From assembly GCF_039523755.1 (NCBI RefSeq), contig NZ_BAAAFX010000011.1:62001-126000 (forward strand): 64,000 nucleotides of DNA, written 5' to 3'. The notes beneath the pieces were generated by a model, which searched no databases, was not told where the DNA came from, and was given only the letters and a program-made list of their open reading frames with translations. Both the position numbers and the translations under genes were made by a program. The DNA is from Tatumella terrea. GTDB taxonomy: Bacteria; Pseudomonadota; Gammaproteobacteria; Enterobacterales; Enterobacteriaceae. Below are positions 55,313-64,000 of the stretch, piece by piece. Positions within the stretch are counted from its first letter, which is position 1. Each line of letters begins with the position of its first letter.

Positions 55313-55525
55313 ATGAAACTATTAACTACTTTAGCCACCGCCGCTGTTTTTTCTGCACTCTCTTTCGGTGCATCAGCTGAGATGATCTCCGCCACCGGCA
55401 GCACCCTGGATAGCGCACAGTCTCATATTGCAGCTCAGGCAAAAGCTGCAGGCGCGTCCTCTTACACCATCACCAGTGCCAGAACTCATAACGGCGTTTA
55501 TATGACAGCGGAATTAGATAAATAA
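55313..55525 (+). CDS. DUF1471/YhcN-family small secreted protein, copy 2
   Basis: 70 residues: signal peptide MKLLTTLATAAVFSALSFGA, then SA, and a 48-residue mature part that differs from copy 1 only at one internal residue (Q to H) and in the last few residues (LDK for INNK). The two signal peptides differ much more. I start at ATG 55313 because AAGGAA is then about seven bases away; an ATG one codon earlier is possible. A recent tandem duplication is the simplest explanation. Confidence 0.88.
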   Translation: MKLLTTLATAAVFSALSFGASAEMISATGSTLDSAQSHIAAQAKAAGASSYTITSARTHNGVYMTAELDK

Positions 55526-55674
55526 GCACCGTCGCACAGTTCATGCAATCGTCGGAAAACTGCCTTTGGCAGTTTTTCCGCTTTCTGCCGTCAGAAAACG
55601 GGTTTTATGGCTGGTGAAGGGGCACAGAATATTGCATATTCCCTCCACTTACTGAATACCGTGGACCCGGGTGA

Positions 55675-56955
55675 ATGCAGGAAAAACAACTTACCTTCGA
55701 CAACCGTCATCATCAGTTAACGAATGATCAGGTCTGGACGCCTGACAGCCAGTGGCTGGTCTTTGATTTGCGTCCCCCGGAAGCCAGCTTTACCAGCCAG
55801 ACGGTTGAGCGGGTGAATGTTCACTCGGGTGTCACGGAAATTATTTACCGTGCGACAGAAGGGGCCTGTGTGGGGGTGATCACCTGCAGCCCTCAGTACC
55901 CGGAACGCTATGTCTGCATCCACGGCCCGGAAAATCCCGATGAGGCGTGGCATTATGACCTCCATCACCGGCGGGGCGTGATTATTCAGCAAGGCCTGGC
56001 GGTCACCCTGGATGCCTGCGATATTACCCCGCCCTTTACTCCGGGGGCATTACGTGGCGGTAGTCATGTCCATATGTATGATGCGGATGGGGATTACCTG
56101 AGCTTCACCTATAACGACCATGTGATGCATGAACGTTCCCTGGCGGAAGATTTACGAAATGTCGGCGTTGCAGTTCCTCTCCGCTCTGTGAGTGTTCCGC
56201 AGCGGCATCCGCGGGAATATAATGGCAGCCATTTCTGTGTGCTCATCAGTACCACCACGCCCGCACCTGTGCCCGGCAGTGACGAAATCAGCCGTGCCTA
56301 TGAGGAAGGCTGGGTGGGTCACCGGGGTTACCGTAAAAAAAATGGTGAGTGGCAGCGGCGGGCGCTGGTATTTATTGGCGATACCATTGCGGCGGACGGT
56401 AAAAAGATTCCGGAAATCTTCATCGCGGATTTGCCGGAAGCCGCCGCAGACTACGCATTACCCGGTGCTTATCCGCTACAGGGAACCCATGACCGGATGC
56501 CCTCACCGCCGGCAGGCATTGTCCAGCGCAGACTAACGTTTTCCCGCGGTGTTGCCCTGCAACCGCGCCACTGGTTACGTACCTCGCCGGATGGCAGCAG
56601 GATCAGTTTTCTGATGGCAGATGATGAAGGGATCATTCAGTTATGGACGCTTTCACCCCAGGGGGGGGAGCCGGTACAGATCACGTCGCTTAAGCACAGC
56701 ATAACGTCGGTGGTTAACTGGCATCCGTCCGGCGATTACCTGGCGTTTATTAGTGACAATAGTGTCATGACCTGTGAGGTAGTGACCGGTCATTGCCGTC
56801 GGGTGACAGCCCGTAGCGCACGTTCTCCTGACGGAGAGGCTGTCGTCTGGTCACCTGATGGCCTGAGTATCGCCTTTTCACGCATCATCGATGGCTGGCG
56901 GCAATTATTTATTGTGACGGGGGAGTTGTTACCAGAGCCGCCGTTTGCGGGGTAG
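55675..56955 (+). CDS. yidR: DUF3748 beta-propeller-like protein YidR
   Basis: Protein of unknown function with TolB-like WD-type repeats (VWTPDSQWLVFDLRPP, WHPSGDYLAFISDN, VVWSPDGLSIAFSRI) suggesting a beta propeller. The family motif GPENPDEAWHYDLHHRRGV and GGSHVHMYDADGDYLSFTYN match E. coli YidR closely. Length 426 (E. coli about 415), with a longer insert near residues 220-240. No signal peptide. It overlaps yidQ tail to tail. Confidence 0.92.
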   Translation: MQEKQLTFDNRHHQLTNDQVWTPDSQWLVFDLRPPEASFTSQTVERVNVHSGVTEIIYRATEGACVGVITCSPQYPERYVCIHGPENPDEAWHYDLHHRRGVIIQQGLAVTLDACDITPPFTPGALRGGSHVHMYDADGDYLSFTYNDHVMHERSLAEDLRNVGVAVPLRSVSVPQRHPREYNGSHFCVLISTTTPAPVPGSDEISRAYEEGWVGHRGYRKKNGEWQRRALVFIGDTIAADGKKIPEIFIADLPEAAADYALPGAYPLQGTHDRMPSPPAGIVQRRLTFSRGVALQPRHWLRTSPDGSRISFLMADDEGIIQLWTLSPQGGEPVQITSLKHSITSVVNWHPSGDYLAFISDNSVMTCEVVTGHCRRVTARSARSPDGEAVVWSPDGLSIAFSRIIDGWRQLFIVTGELLPEPPFAG

Positions 56956-57268
56956 TTGTTTTTGCCAGGCTGTCACTCTGTTCGACTCTGGCACGTAATG
57001 AAAGCCCGTCACCATGATCATGGCGATAATAATCCCAGGGAAGCAGCAGTGTATCCATGACGGCCGAAAAAGGATAATCCAGAGCCGCCATGGTCTTCAC
57101 CGGCCAGCGGGTATGGCTGTCGCTCAGGATCTCAGTATTGGCTCGGGTTCCCGGATAATAGCCCTGTTCCGGACCGGTATGAGACATAACACTGGAACAT
57201 CCTGTGGAAGAAAAAGCACACCAGACAATAACGCCGGCAGTCGGGATCCTGTTTTTCATTTTCATCAT
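56909..57268 (-). CDS. yidQ: Outer-membrane lipoprotein YidQ (YceK-like)
   Basis: Small lipoprotein. A signal sequence ends in the lipobox SSTGC, with the lipidated cysteine followed by SSVMSHTGPEQGYYPGTRAN. The family motif LDYPFSAVMDTLLLPWDYYR follows. I start at ATG 57268 (MMKMKNRIP), preceded by GGAAGGAACG; about 119 residues against 110 in E. coli YidQ. Its last 47 bp overlap the end of yidR on the opposite strand, extending its C-terminal tail relative to E. coli. Confidence 0.9.
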   Translation of the reverse strand: MMKMKNRIPTAGVIVWCAFSSTGCSSVMSHTGPEQGYYPGTRANTEILSDSHTRWPVKTMAALDYPFSAVMDTLLLPWDYYRHDHGDGLSLRARVEQSDSLAKTTTPQTAALVTTPPSQ

Positions 57269-57985
57269 TATCGTTCCTTCCTTACCCTCTGTTTTATCTT
57301 TTTTCAGGTCGTCAGCGATTGGCAACCGGAAATATGACAGTCTGTTACTACAGTCATATGATAATCCCTCATTCTGAGTGTATGTCAATTCGTCTGAATT
57401 CGCGCAAAAAATCTATTTTCTGCTTGAAAAAAACACATTTAGCCGTTCCTGTTTTAGCATAACCGGGAAGTGCGGCCAGAGGCTACTGGCTTTTATGACC
57501 GGTGCCGAAAGATGGTTAGTCTCAGTAGTGGTTATTTTCTGGTTTTTTATGTGGAGTATTTTATGATAATCGATATATCGTTACGGATGAGGCGGGTTTT
57601 TACGTTAATCTGCCGGTATTTGCTTCAGCCTGCTGACGGAAGAATACACGGGGAATAGGCATCCGTGACATATTACAATCGTAGCCCCCGGCTGACCCAT
57701 CATCGCTCACGAGTATCTGTGATGTTCGTTTTACTGAGCAGGGGAAAAGACACTGCCGGAGTAATAAAGCGCGGACGCCGGAGTCCCCGTTTCAGCGTAA
57801 ATATTTTCCTGCGGCGCGGGCGGTCTGGCTGGCGAAAGGCTTACCCGGTATTACCCTGCATGGGGTATCCTGGGAAAAACGCCAGGCGGTGGCGTGTTGA
57901 GATTACCTGTTCGGCAGGATGGCCGGTCCGGCAGATAAGTCAACAATGCCGCGGGTTCACGGCATTTTTACCGGCGGAGCTCCGG
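57269..57985. other. yidQ-eamA interval without convincing genes
   Basis: About 720 bp, AT-rich between 57350 and 57620. It contains the yidQ promoter. Short plus-strand frames (57378-57658, 57665-58012) have no recognisable domains, and the latter runs into the eamA-like gene on the other strand. In E. coli ibpA/ibpB lie beyond yidQ; nothing like them is here. Confidence 0.5.
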
Positions 57986-58888
57986 TCAGTGACGGGGACG
58001 AAGCTTTTTTAATCTGCCCGCAAAGGTGGTGATCAGTAAGCCTGCGATGATCACCATAATCCCGAGCATCTGGCAGGGACTGATGGTTTCATGCAGGAAA
58101 AATGAGGCACTAAGGATCCCGGCCACCGGTACCAGTAACGCCATCGGTGCTACCCGCGATGTTTCATAACGCCCCAGTAAAGCCCCCCAAAGCCCATAGC
58201 CGACAATTGTCGAGAGCAGCGACAGGTAAACGACGGAGAATATGCCGGTGACGGAAAAATGCGTCAGGCTGTATAGCACGTTCCCGGCACCCTCAAATAT
58301 GAGGCTGCACAGTATAAATGGCACGACAGGAATAAATGCACTCCAGACGACCAGCGACATTGCCGGTACCGGATGGTCACGCATGATTATTTTACTGCTG
58401 ATGTTACCGAGCCCCCAACAGAGCGCGGCAGCCAGCGTTAGCAACAGGCTGGTCAGTGACATCGCATCGCTGACGCCTGGCGTCAGACTCTGTTCTGCCA
58501 GGAAGACCATCCCGATAATAGCTACCAGTAACCCGGCAAAATTATACCAGTGCAGTTTCTCCCGCAGGAAAAAGGCACCGAACAGTAAGGTAAAGAATAC
58601 CTGTGCCTGCAGTATCAGTGAGGCCAGCCCGGCAGGCATCCCCAGTTTGATGGCCAGAAACAGAAAAGCAAATTGACCGAAACTGATGGTCAGGCCATAC
58701 ACCAGCAGCCATTTAAAAGGGACTGCAGGCCGTCTGATAAACAGACACGCGGGAAAAGCGACCAGCAGAAAGCGCAGTGCTGCCAGTAAAAAGGGGGGGA
58801 TACCTTCAAGGCCCACTTTGATAACAACGAAATTAATACCCCAGATAATCACAACACACAAAGCCAGAAGCAGGTCTTTAAGGCGCAT
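57986..58888 (-). CDS. eamA: EamA-type DMT exporter (O-acetylserine/cysteine exporter-like)
   Basis: Ten-helix drug/metabolite transporter with two EamA repeats (VIIWGINFVVIKVGLEGIPP, LRFLLVAFPACLF, ISFGQFAFLFLAIKLGMPAG, then STIVGYGLWGALLGRYETSR, VAPMALLVPVAG). Similarity to E. coli EamA, which exports cysteine and O-acetylserine, is strong throughout; 300 residues. The symbol is by resemblance and the substrate is inferred. It lies 35 bp downstream of avtA, same strand. Confidence 0.85.
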   Translation of the reverse strand: MRLKDLLLALCVVIIWGINFVVIKVGLEGIPPFLLAALRFLLVAFPACLFIRRPAVPFKWLLVYGLTISFGQFAFLFLAIKLGMPAGLASLILQAQVFFTLLFGAFFLREKLHWYNFAGLLVAIIGMVFLAEQSLTPGVSDAMSLTSLLLTLAAALCWGLGNISSKIIMRDHPVPAMSLVVWSAFIPVVPFILCSLIFEGAGNVLYSLTHFSVTGIFSVVYLSLLSTIVGYGLWGALLGRYETSRVAPMALLVPVAGILSASFFLHETISPCQMLGIMVIIAGLLITTFAGRLKKLRPRH

Positions 58889-58923
58889 AGTTGACTCTTA
58901 CATAGTCAGTTAATCGATAAGAA

Positions 58924-60168
58924 TCAACGACAGATCTGTTCCAGTTCATCGGCCAGAATAATCATTGCACGTTCGATTTCTTTATTCTCAGGAACATAGT
59001 TCATCCGCATACACTGATGCCCATGAGGCCACTCTTCCTGAAGTCCCGGGAAGAAGAAATGTCCGGGGACCATCAATACACCACGCACTTTCAGACGGTG
59101 GTAAAGTTCCTCTGTCGTCACCGGCAGATCACGGAACCATAACCAGAGGAAAATAGCCCCTTCCGGCTTATGGATCAGACAGCGCTCTTCCGGAAGATAG
59201 CGGCGAATAATCGCAATGGTTTCTGTCACCTTCTGACGATAATAAGGCCGGATCACCTCTGCAGACAGACGCAGAAGATCCTTACGACAGAGCATTTCGT
59301 TGGCGATCGCCGGGCCGATACTGCCGGGGGCCAGACTGATAATCCCGTTCATATTTCCCAGCGCGTTAATGGTGTCTTCGCCGGCAATAATGATACCGCA
59401 GCGTGCACCGGGCAGACCGAGCTTGGACAGACTCATGCACAGAATAATATTCGGATTCCACAGGGCACTGGCTTCGGTGAAGATGATCCCGGGGAAAGGT
59501 AAACCGTAGGCGTTATCGATCAGTAGCGGAATATCGTGCTGCCTGGCCAGCGTATCGAGACTGGCTAACTCTGCGTCGGTAATCACATTACCGGTCGGGT
59601 TGGTGGGCCGGGAAACACAAATCAGGCCAATATCATCCCCGACAGTCAGATTATCCATATCAATATGATATTTGAACAGTCCTTCAGGCAGCAGGGTCAG
59701 CGTTGGTCTGGCGGAAACAAACAGATCTTCTTCGAGACCGGCATCCGCATATCCCAGATATTCCGGTGTCAGAGGAAAGAGAACCTTACGTTTCTGACCG
59801 TCCTCTCGTGTACCGGCAAACAGATTAAACAGGTAGAAAAAAGCGCTCTGACTGCCATTTGTCAGGGCGATATTTTTTGCGGTGATATCCCAGCCGTGGT
59901 GTTCTTTCAGTTCTGCGGCAAGGCTTTCCAGTAATACGCTCTTACCCCGCGGGCCATCGTAGTTACATAGGGCTTCTGTTAACTGACCGCTCTGCTGCAT
60001 ATCGGCCAGCAACGCTTCAATATAACCTTCCATTTCCGGAATTTTGGCAGGATTCCCGCCCCCCAGCATGACTGTACCGGGAGTGCGTAAGCCTGTCCCC
60101 ATATCTTCCATTAAACGGGTAATACCATTCTGACGGGTAAATTTGTGACCGAACTGAGAAAAATTCAT
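58924..60168 (-). CDS. avtA: Valine-pyruvate aminotransferase AvtA
   Basis: PLP enzyme transferring amino groups between valine (or alanine) and keto acids, a back-up route in alanine synthesis. Fold type I features are visible: SRPTNPTGNVI, the cofactor lysine in SLSKLGLPGARCG, and the N-terminal MLGGGNPAKIPEM. Length 414 (E. coli 417). In E. coli it lies in the same 80-minute area as ghrB and tag. Confidence 0.95.
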   Translation of the reverse strand: MNFSQFGHKFTRQNGITRLMEDMGTGLRTPGTVMLGGGNPAKIPEMEGYIEALLADMQQSGQLTEALCNYDGPRGKSVLLESLAAELKEHHGWDITAKNIALTNGSQSAFFYLFNLFAGTREDGQKRKVLFPLTPEYLGYADAGLEEDLFVSARPTLTLLPEGLFKYHIDMDNLTVGDDIGLICVSRPTNPTGNVITDAELASLDTLARQHDIPLLIDNAYGLPFPGIIFTEASALWNPNIILCMSLSKLGLPGARCGIIIAGEDTINALGNMNGIISLAPGSIGPAIANEMLCRKDLLRLSAEVIRPYYRQKVTETIAIIRRYLPEERCLIHKPEGAIFLWLWFRDLPVTTEELYHRLKVRGVLMVPGHFFFPGLQEEWPHGHQCMRMNYVPENKEIERAMIILADELEQICR

Positions 60169-60208
60169 CGCTGAAATATAAAGTTAGCCGAAGGTATCTC
60201 CACCATAA

Positions 60209-60227
60209 CGCCCGCTATCAGCGGGCG
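60209..60227. terminator. Hairpin between ghrB and avtA
   Basis: CGCCCGC-TATCA-GCGGGCG perfect stem in the 96-bp gap; no T-run, so possibly a weak terminator or mRNA-stabilising element. Confidence 0.4.
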
Positions 60228-60264
60228 CAATGGTAATGTGTTTTAATCTCTCCTGCGCCGTCTC

Positions 60265-61242
60265 TTACTTTTTGAGGGCGGAGGAATTGACACAATTTTT
60301 GTCGGTTTGGCCGGACAAAGCGGCAAGCAGATTCTCCACGCCATCCTTTTTCATGGCATATCGTGTCTCATGGGTGGCGGAACCCACATGCGGCAGGGTC
60401 ACCACATTCGGCAGGGTCAGCAGTTCAGCCTGTGCCGGAACAGGTTCCTGTTCAAACACATCCAGACCGGCACCGTAAATTGCTTTCTCTTTAAGTGCAC
60501 GTGTAAGGGCCTGTTCATCCACCACCGGGCCACGACCGGCATTAATCAGGATCGCGCTGGATTTCATTAGTGCCAGTTGTCCGGCGCCAATCATATGCCG
60601 TGTCTGATCGGTCAGCGGCAGAATAATGCAGACAAAATCACTCTTTTTCAGTAACTCATCCAGTTCGCAACGGGTGGCTGAGAAGCGCTCTTCAGCATCC
60701 TTATGCGCCGAACGGGCGCTATACAGTATTTCCATATCAAAACCGAAACGGGCACGTTGTGCGACGGCTTTACCGATACGGCCCATACCGACGATACCGA
60801 GGGTTTTATGGTGTACATCGATACTGAACTGTTCCGGGCCAATATTTTTGGTCCATTTGCCGGCTTTCACCCAACTGTCGAGTTCAGTCACACGGCGCGC
60901 GCTGGCCAGTACCAGAGCCATAATCGTATCCGCTACTGTGTCTGTCAGCACCGTCGGGGTGTGCATCAGTGCGATATTGCGCGCGCTTAACGCATCAACA
61001 TCGAACAGATCATAACCGACTGAAATGGTAGAGCAGGCTTTCAGGGCGGGCATACTGTCGAGCAGGGTTTGATCAACTTTTCCGCCGGAACCGAGCAGTC
61101 CGACTGCCTGACGAAAGACATCGGCATGTTCAGCCACCGTCTCAGCATTCAGCGCACTGATTTCAGTGACCTGATACTGTTCGTTCAGGCGGGAGAGCAG
61201 GTCTGCGGGGAGTGACTCATAAAGTATGACAGAGGGTTTCAT
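60265..61242 (-). CDS. ghrB: 2-ketoacid reductase GhrB (2-ketogluconate/hydroxypyruvate reductase)
   Basis: NADPH-dependent D-2-hydroxyacid dehydrogenase reducing 2-ketogluconate, glyoxylate and hydroxypyruvate. It has the Rossmann motif GIVGMGRIGKAVAQRARFG, NAGRGPVVDE, and the catalytic E and H in DVFEQEP and PHVGSATHETR. Length 325 (E. coli 324). Here it is followed upstream by a KguE-like protein and a PtxS-like repressor on the same strand, supporting a role in ketogluconate use. Confidence 0.92.
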   Translation of the reverse strand: MKPSVILYESLPADLLSRLNEQYQVTEISALNAETVAEHADVFRQAVGLLGSGGKVDQTLLDSMPALKACSTISVGYDLFDVDALSARNIALMHTPTVLTDTVADTIMALVLASARRVTELDSWVKAGKWTKNIGPEQFSIDVHHKTLGIVGMGRIGKAVAQRARFGFDMEILYSARSAHKDAEERFSATRCELDELLKKSDFVCIILPLTDQTRHMIGAGQLALMKSSAILINAGRGPVVDEQALTRALKEKAIYGAGLDVFEQEPVPAQAELLTLPNVVTLPHVGSATHETRYAMKKDGVENLLAALSGQTDKNCVNSSALKK

Positions 61243-61385
61243 TCCGGTTTATCTCCATGGTGAAGTTGTAGGGTATGACTGCATACTCCGGTTCCGGCAT
61301 GACAGCCATGCAGGGCCGGTATAACACGACAGGTGACCTGTCTGACGGGACGGAAGTTCAGGCAGACGGATAACCTTAAACAGGG

Positions 61386-62135
61386 TCAGACATGACGAAA
61401 CAGGTCCACATACTGCCGGGTGACGGCCACCAGGTCGTCTCCGGTTAACGGGAATTCGATCCCCCGCGGCACATTCGCCGGGAGAGCGGTAAGCAGTGTT
61501 TGCCAGTGCTCATCGTCCGGGTCCGGGGGGACAGCGCGGAAACCGTGCTTATCTTTCCGGACAGCTTTCAGATGAATATAACTGACACAGGCTGACAGTT
61601 CCCGGCAGGCCTGGTGAGGTGACTCGCCGGTCCAGTACCAGTTTCCGGTATCAAAGGTCATTCCGGCGATGGCCTGAACCCGGCCGAAACGGGAAAAGAA
61701 TTCACGCATGGCGGCAAGGGTTCCACCGTCAGTCTGATCATTTTCGACCGTGACGGGGACAGGGCTTGCCGCCAGTTTTTCTGCCAGCTGCTCCGCCGGG
61801 AGATTGCCAGCCGGATATCCGACCGAAAATTTCAGCAGGCGGGCATTCAGGGTCCCGGCCTCCGCGAAAAAGACCGGAAGATTCGGGTTAATCGTCCCGG
61901 CGGTCGTGAAAAGTGGCTCCGGAACAGAATAATAAGCCGTTAGCCCGTGTTGTTTTATCGCGGCCGACAATGCAGGTAATTGTGACAACTCCGGGGCTGA
62001 AAACAGCTCCCTGCGGATTTCAACACCGCTGGCACCGGATTGTTCAATCACCGGTAGCAGAGCTTGTTGCCCGCCTGCAGCCGCGACCTGTTGCCTGCCA
62101 TAGGCTCCGGTGACTACGATAATCCCGGTACTCAT
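61386..62135 (-). CDS. TIM-barrel sugar isomerase/epimerase, KguE-like
   Basis: About 249 residues of the xylose isomerase-like TIM-barrel family. Metal-binding residues are seen in VTVENDQTDGG, GMTFDTGNWYW, YIHLKAVRKDKHGF and GIEFPLTGDD. KguE proteins of this type are encoded with 2-ketogluconate catabolism genes. I use ATG 62135 with GGAGGGAG upstream; a GTG one codon earlier is less well spaced. The exact substrate cannot be read from sequence. It is 143 bp from ghrB and 141 bp from the LacI-type gene. Confidence 0.75.
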   Translation of the reverse strand: MSTGIIVVTGAYGRQQVAAAGGQQALLPVIEQSGASGVEIRRELFSAPELSQLPALSAAIKQHGLTAYYSVPEPLFTTAGTINPNLPVFFAEAGTLNARLLKFSVGYPAGNLPAEQLAEKLAASPVPVTVENDQTDGGTLAAMREFFSRFGRVQAIAGMTFDTGNWYWTGESPHQACRELSACVSYIHLKAVRKDKHGFRAVPPDPDDEHWQTLLTALPANVPRGIEFPLTGDDLVAVTRQYVDLFRHV

Positions 62136-62275
62136 CACTCCCTCCTGACATCAGTGCCCGGCAGTTTCAGCGCTTATCTGATCAGGATGGTACTGGTTCC
62201 ATAACCGGCCGGTAAAGCGCTAATTTTTTCATCTCCGTAACAAAAAATGATTAACCGGACATCAGAGCCGCAGAC

Positions 62276-63298
62276 TCACAGGGGATGGCTGGAACCGCGT
62301 ACCACTAATTCACCGCTAAAAAACTGGTCGGCCGGGGCGGTATCGTTCTGTTTTATCATACTGATAACACTCTGCAGCGCACTGTAGCCTATCTGGTGGG
62401 TCGGCTGTTTCAGCGTTGTAATACCGGGCCCCGCCAGCGCAGACCAGCTCATCTCATCAAAACCGGCCAGGCCAATATCTTTACCACACTCCAGTCCTTC
62501 GGCCCGTAACGCTTTCACAACTTCGAGCGTCATTGAACCGTTAGCAGCAATGATGGCGCAGTGTTCAGGTGAGTGCCTGCGCAGAAATTCCCGCAGACAT
62601 TCACCTAATTTTCCCGGCTGATTCAGGCTTATTTCTGCATTTTCGCCGCAAATATCCGGATGTTCCGCGACTGTCTGGCGGAAGGCCTCCAGCCTCTCCC
62701 GGCGGGTGTTGACACTGGCAATCGGCTCACTGAGGAACAATAATGATTTAAATCCGTTACCGGCCAGATGCCGGGTAAGCTGCTGTGCAGCCTCATGGTT
62801 TTTCAGACCAATGACATTACACTCGAAGTTATCGATTTTACGGTCTATCAATGTCATCGGTAGTCTGGACTGTAGCAACTGATTAAGTTCTTCTTCGCGC
62901 ATCCCTACCGCATTAATAATCAGTCCTTCAACCTGATAACTGCTCAGTAACTGAATATAGTATTGTTCCAGTGCTACCTCATTATTGGTATTACACATTA
63001 ACAATGTGAATCCGTAATCACGGCATGCAGCTTCAATACCGCACATGACCTCCACGGAGTAGGCATTAGTAATATCAGCAATGATGAGCCCGATTAACCG
63101 TGTACGGCCACGTTTCAGGCTGCGTGCCATCTGACTTGGCCGGTAATTGAGTTCGGAAATAGCCTGTTCTATCCGGGCCTTAAGGGCCGGGGATAACAGC
63201 TGTTGTTCACCATTCAGGTAGCGGGAGACACTGGTTTTCCCGGTTCCTGCGGCTTTGGCAACATCGCTTATCGTGGCGCGTGGTGGCCTGCTAGTCAT
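62276..63298 (-). CDS. LacI-family repressor, PtxS-like (2-ketogluconate regulator)
   Basis: 340 residues: an N-terminal LacI helix-turn-helix (ATISDVAKAAGTGKTSVSRYLNGE) and hinge (LNYRPSQMARSLK), then a periplasmic-binding-like sensor domain (LIGLIIADITNAYSVEV, GLAGFDEMSWSALAGPGITT). Overall it resembles PtxS/KdgR-type sugar-acid repressors, and its place beside ghrB and a KguE-like gene supports sensing of 2-ketogluconate. CAGGAG precedes the ATG. Confidence 0.8.
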   Translation of the reverse strand: MTSRPPRATISDVAKAAGTGKTSVSRYLNGEQQLLSPALKARIEQAISELNYRPSQMARSLKRGRTRLIGLIIADITNAYSVEVMCGIEAACRDYGFTLLMCNTNNEVALEQYYIQLLSSYQVEGLIINAVGMREEELNQLLQSRLPMTLIDRKIDNFECNVIGLKNHEAAQQLTRHLAGNGFKSLLFLSEPIASVNTRRERLEAFRQTVAEHPDICGENAEISLNQPGKLGECLREFLRRHSPEHCAIIAANGSMTLEVVKALRAEGLECGKDIGLAGFDEMSWSALAGPGITTLKQPTHQIGYSALQSVISMIKQNDTAPADQFFSGELVVRGSSHPL

Positions 63299-63383
63299 TA
63301 CGTCTCCTGTTTACGCTGCCTCTCACCGGCATGAGGCGCTGATTATGCCTGTCTGTCGGTATATATTCGACCCTGCCGGCCGC

Positions 63384-63986
63384 TTATCCGTTATCTGAAA
63401 CGGCCTCCGGCGACGGTTTGTCACGGTTATCCGGATGGCAGAAGCAGTCAGTCTGATGATCGATAACCATCCCTGTTGCCTGCATAAAAGCATGGCATAT
63501 GGTCGGGCCTGTAAACCTGAACCCCCGCTTTTTCAATTCCTTAGCCAGCCTGACCGATGCAGGGGTAAAGGTCGGCGCATCCTCATACCGAAGATAACGG
63601 GTGATGATGGGCTGGTGGTTAACGAAGCTCCAGACAAAATCAGAAAAACACTCACCCTGTTGTTCCATTGCCAGTAAGGCATTTGCATTACTGACCAGAG
63701 CCTCTATTTTACCGCGGTGTCGAATAATCGCAGGATTCTGTTGTAACAAATCGATATCGGCCGAAGTAAGAGCGGCCATCGCCGGTGCCGAAAATCCGCT
63801 AAAAATCTGGCGATAGGCTTGCCGTTTCTTCAGTACGGTGATCCAGGAGAGCCCCGCCTGCTGACCTTCGAGGCAGAGCATTTCAAATAATATCTGAGGG
63901 TCTTTTTGCGGGATCCCCCATTCATGATCATGGTAGTCAATATATAACGGGTCGTGAGTGACCCAACGGCAGCGTTGAATTTTCAT
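63384..63986 (-). CDS. tag: DNA-3-methyladenine glycosylase I (Tag)
   Basis: Base-excision enzyme that removes 3-methyladenine from DNA. The N-terminal RCRWVTHDPLYIDYHDHEWG with its zinc-ligand cysteine, the FEMLCLEGQQAGLSWITVLKKR helix-hairpin region, the catalytic-pocket sequence and the C-terminal TDCFCHPDN zinc ligands are intact. Length 200 (E. coli 187), with a longer C-terminal tail. In E. coli tag lies near ghrB. Confidence 0.95.
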   Translation of the reverse strand: MKIQRCRWVTHDPLYIDYHDHEWGIPQKDPQILFEMLCLEGQQAGLSWITVLKKRQAYRQIFSGFSAPAMAALTSADIDLLQQNPAIIRHRGKIEALVSNANALLAMEQQGECFSDFVWSFVNHQPIITRYLRYEDAPTFTPASVRLAKELKKRGFRFTGPTICHAFMQATGMVIDHQTDCFCHPDNRDKPSPEAVSDNG

Positions 63987-64000
63987 AGCAAGGATCCTGG

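Noticed and set aside
57665..58012. 115-codon plus-strand frame upstream of the eamA-like gene
   Set aside because: Arginine-rich, no domain, runs into the oppositely transcribed gene, and has no ribosome-binding site.

Overview
The window is ordinary chromosome from an enterobacterium. Almost every protein resembles an E. coli K-12 protein from the 80-88 minute region, including dnaA-dnaN-recF-gyrB, rpmH-rnpA-yidD-yidC, glnALG-typA, gmk-rpoZ-spoT-trmH-recG and pstSCAB-phoU. The blocks are re-ordered relative to E. coli, and the LacI-family regulator, KguE-like protein and keto-acid reductase suggest 2-ketogluconate use. Together these suggest Erwiniaceae (Pantoea, Erwinia or Tatumella type), but genus cannot be fixed from the sequence alone. 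No rRNA, intact tRNA, IS element or CRISPR array was seen.

Layout. 1-3.8 kb: ferric citrate receptor and regulators (fecA partial, fecR, fecI) with a Fur box. 3.9-8.5 kb: class C acid phosphatase, nudK, an AT-rich stretch without convincing genes, Spot 42 RNA, engB, yihI and a small membrane ORF. 8.5-19.4 kb: hemN, the glnG-glnL-glnA nitrogen operon with sigma-54 and NtrC sites, typA, yihX, yihY, dtd, fabY. 19.5-30.6 kb: yicH, xanP with a PurR-like box, recG, trmH, spoT, rpoZ, gmk, ligB. 30.9-35.7 kb: the Pho-regulated phosphate operon. 35.7-37.0 kb: an MFS transporter. 37.4-41.1 kb: a three-gene class II microcin locus. 41.3-44.1 kb: an NfeD/SPFH pair and mnmE. 44.2-53.4 kb: the replication-initiation neighbourhood. 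53.9-57.3 kb: yidA, two tandem DUF1471 peptides, yidR and yidQ. 58-64 kb: eamA-like exporter, avtA, ghrB, a KguE-like TIM-barrel protein, a PtxS-like repressor and tag.

The most notable item is the microcin locus. A 73-residue peptide carries a leader in exact register with the double-glycine consensus, with a GA cleavage site after residue 15. A rho-independent hairpin follows, then a CvaA-type membrane fusion protein and a CvaB-type ABC exporter with an intact C39 peptidase triad. The predicted 58-residue mature peptide is Gly-rich and cysteine-free, has no serine-rich siderophore-attachment tail, and resembles no microcin I can name. No immunity gene is obvious. Other points of interest are a near-perfect tandem duplication of a secreted DUF1471 peptide, a GATC-dense dnaA promoter with a consensus DnaA box, the absence of polA upstream of spf, and a small membrane ORF ending at the hemN ribosome-binding site.
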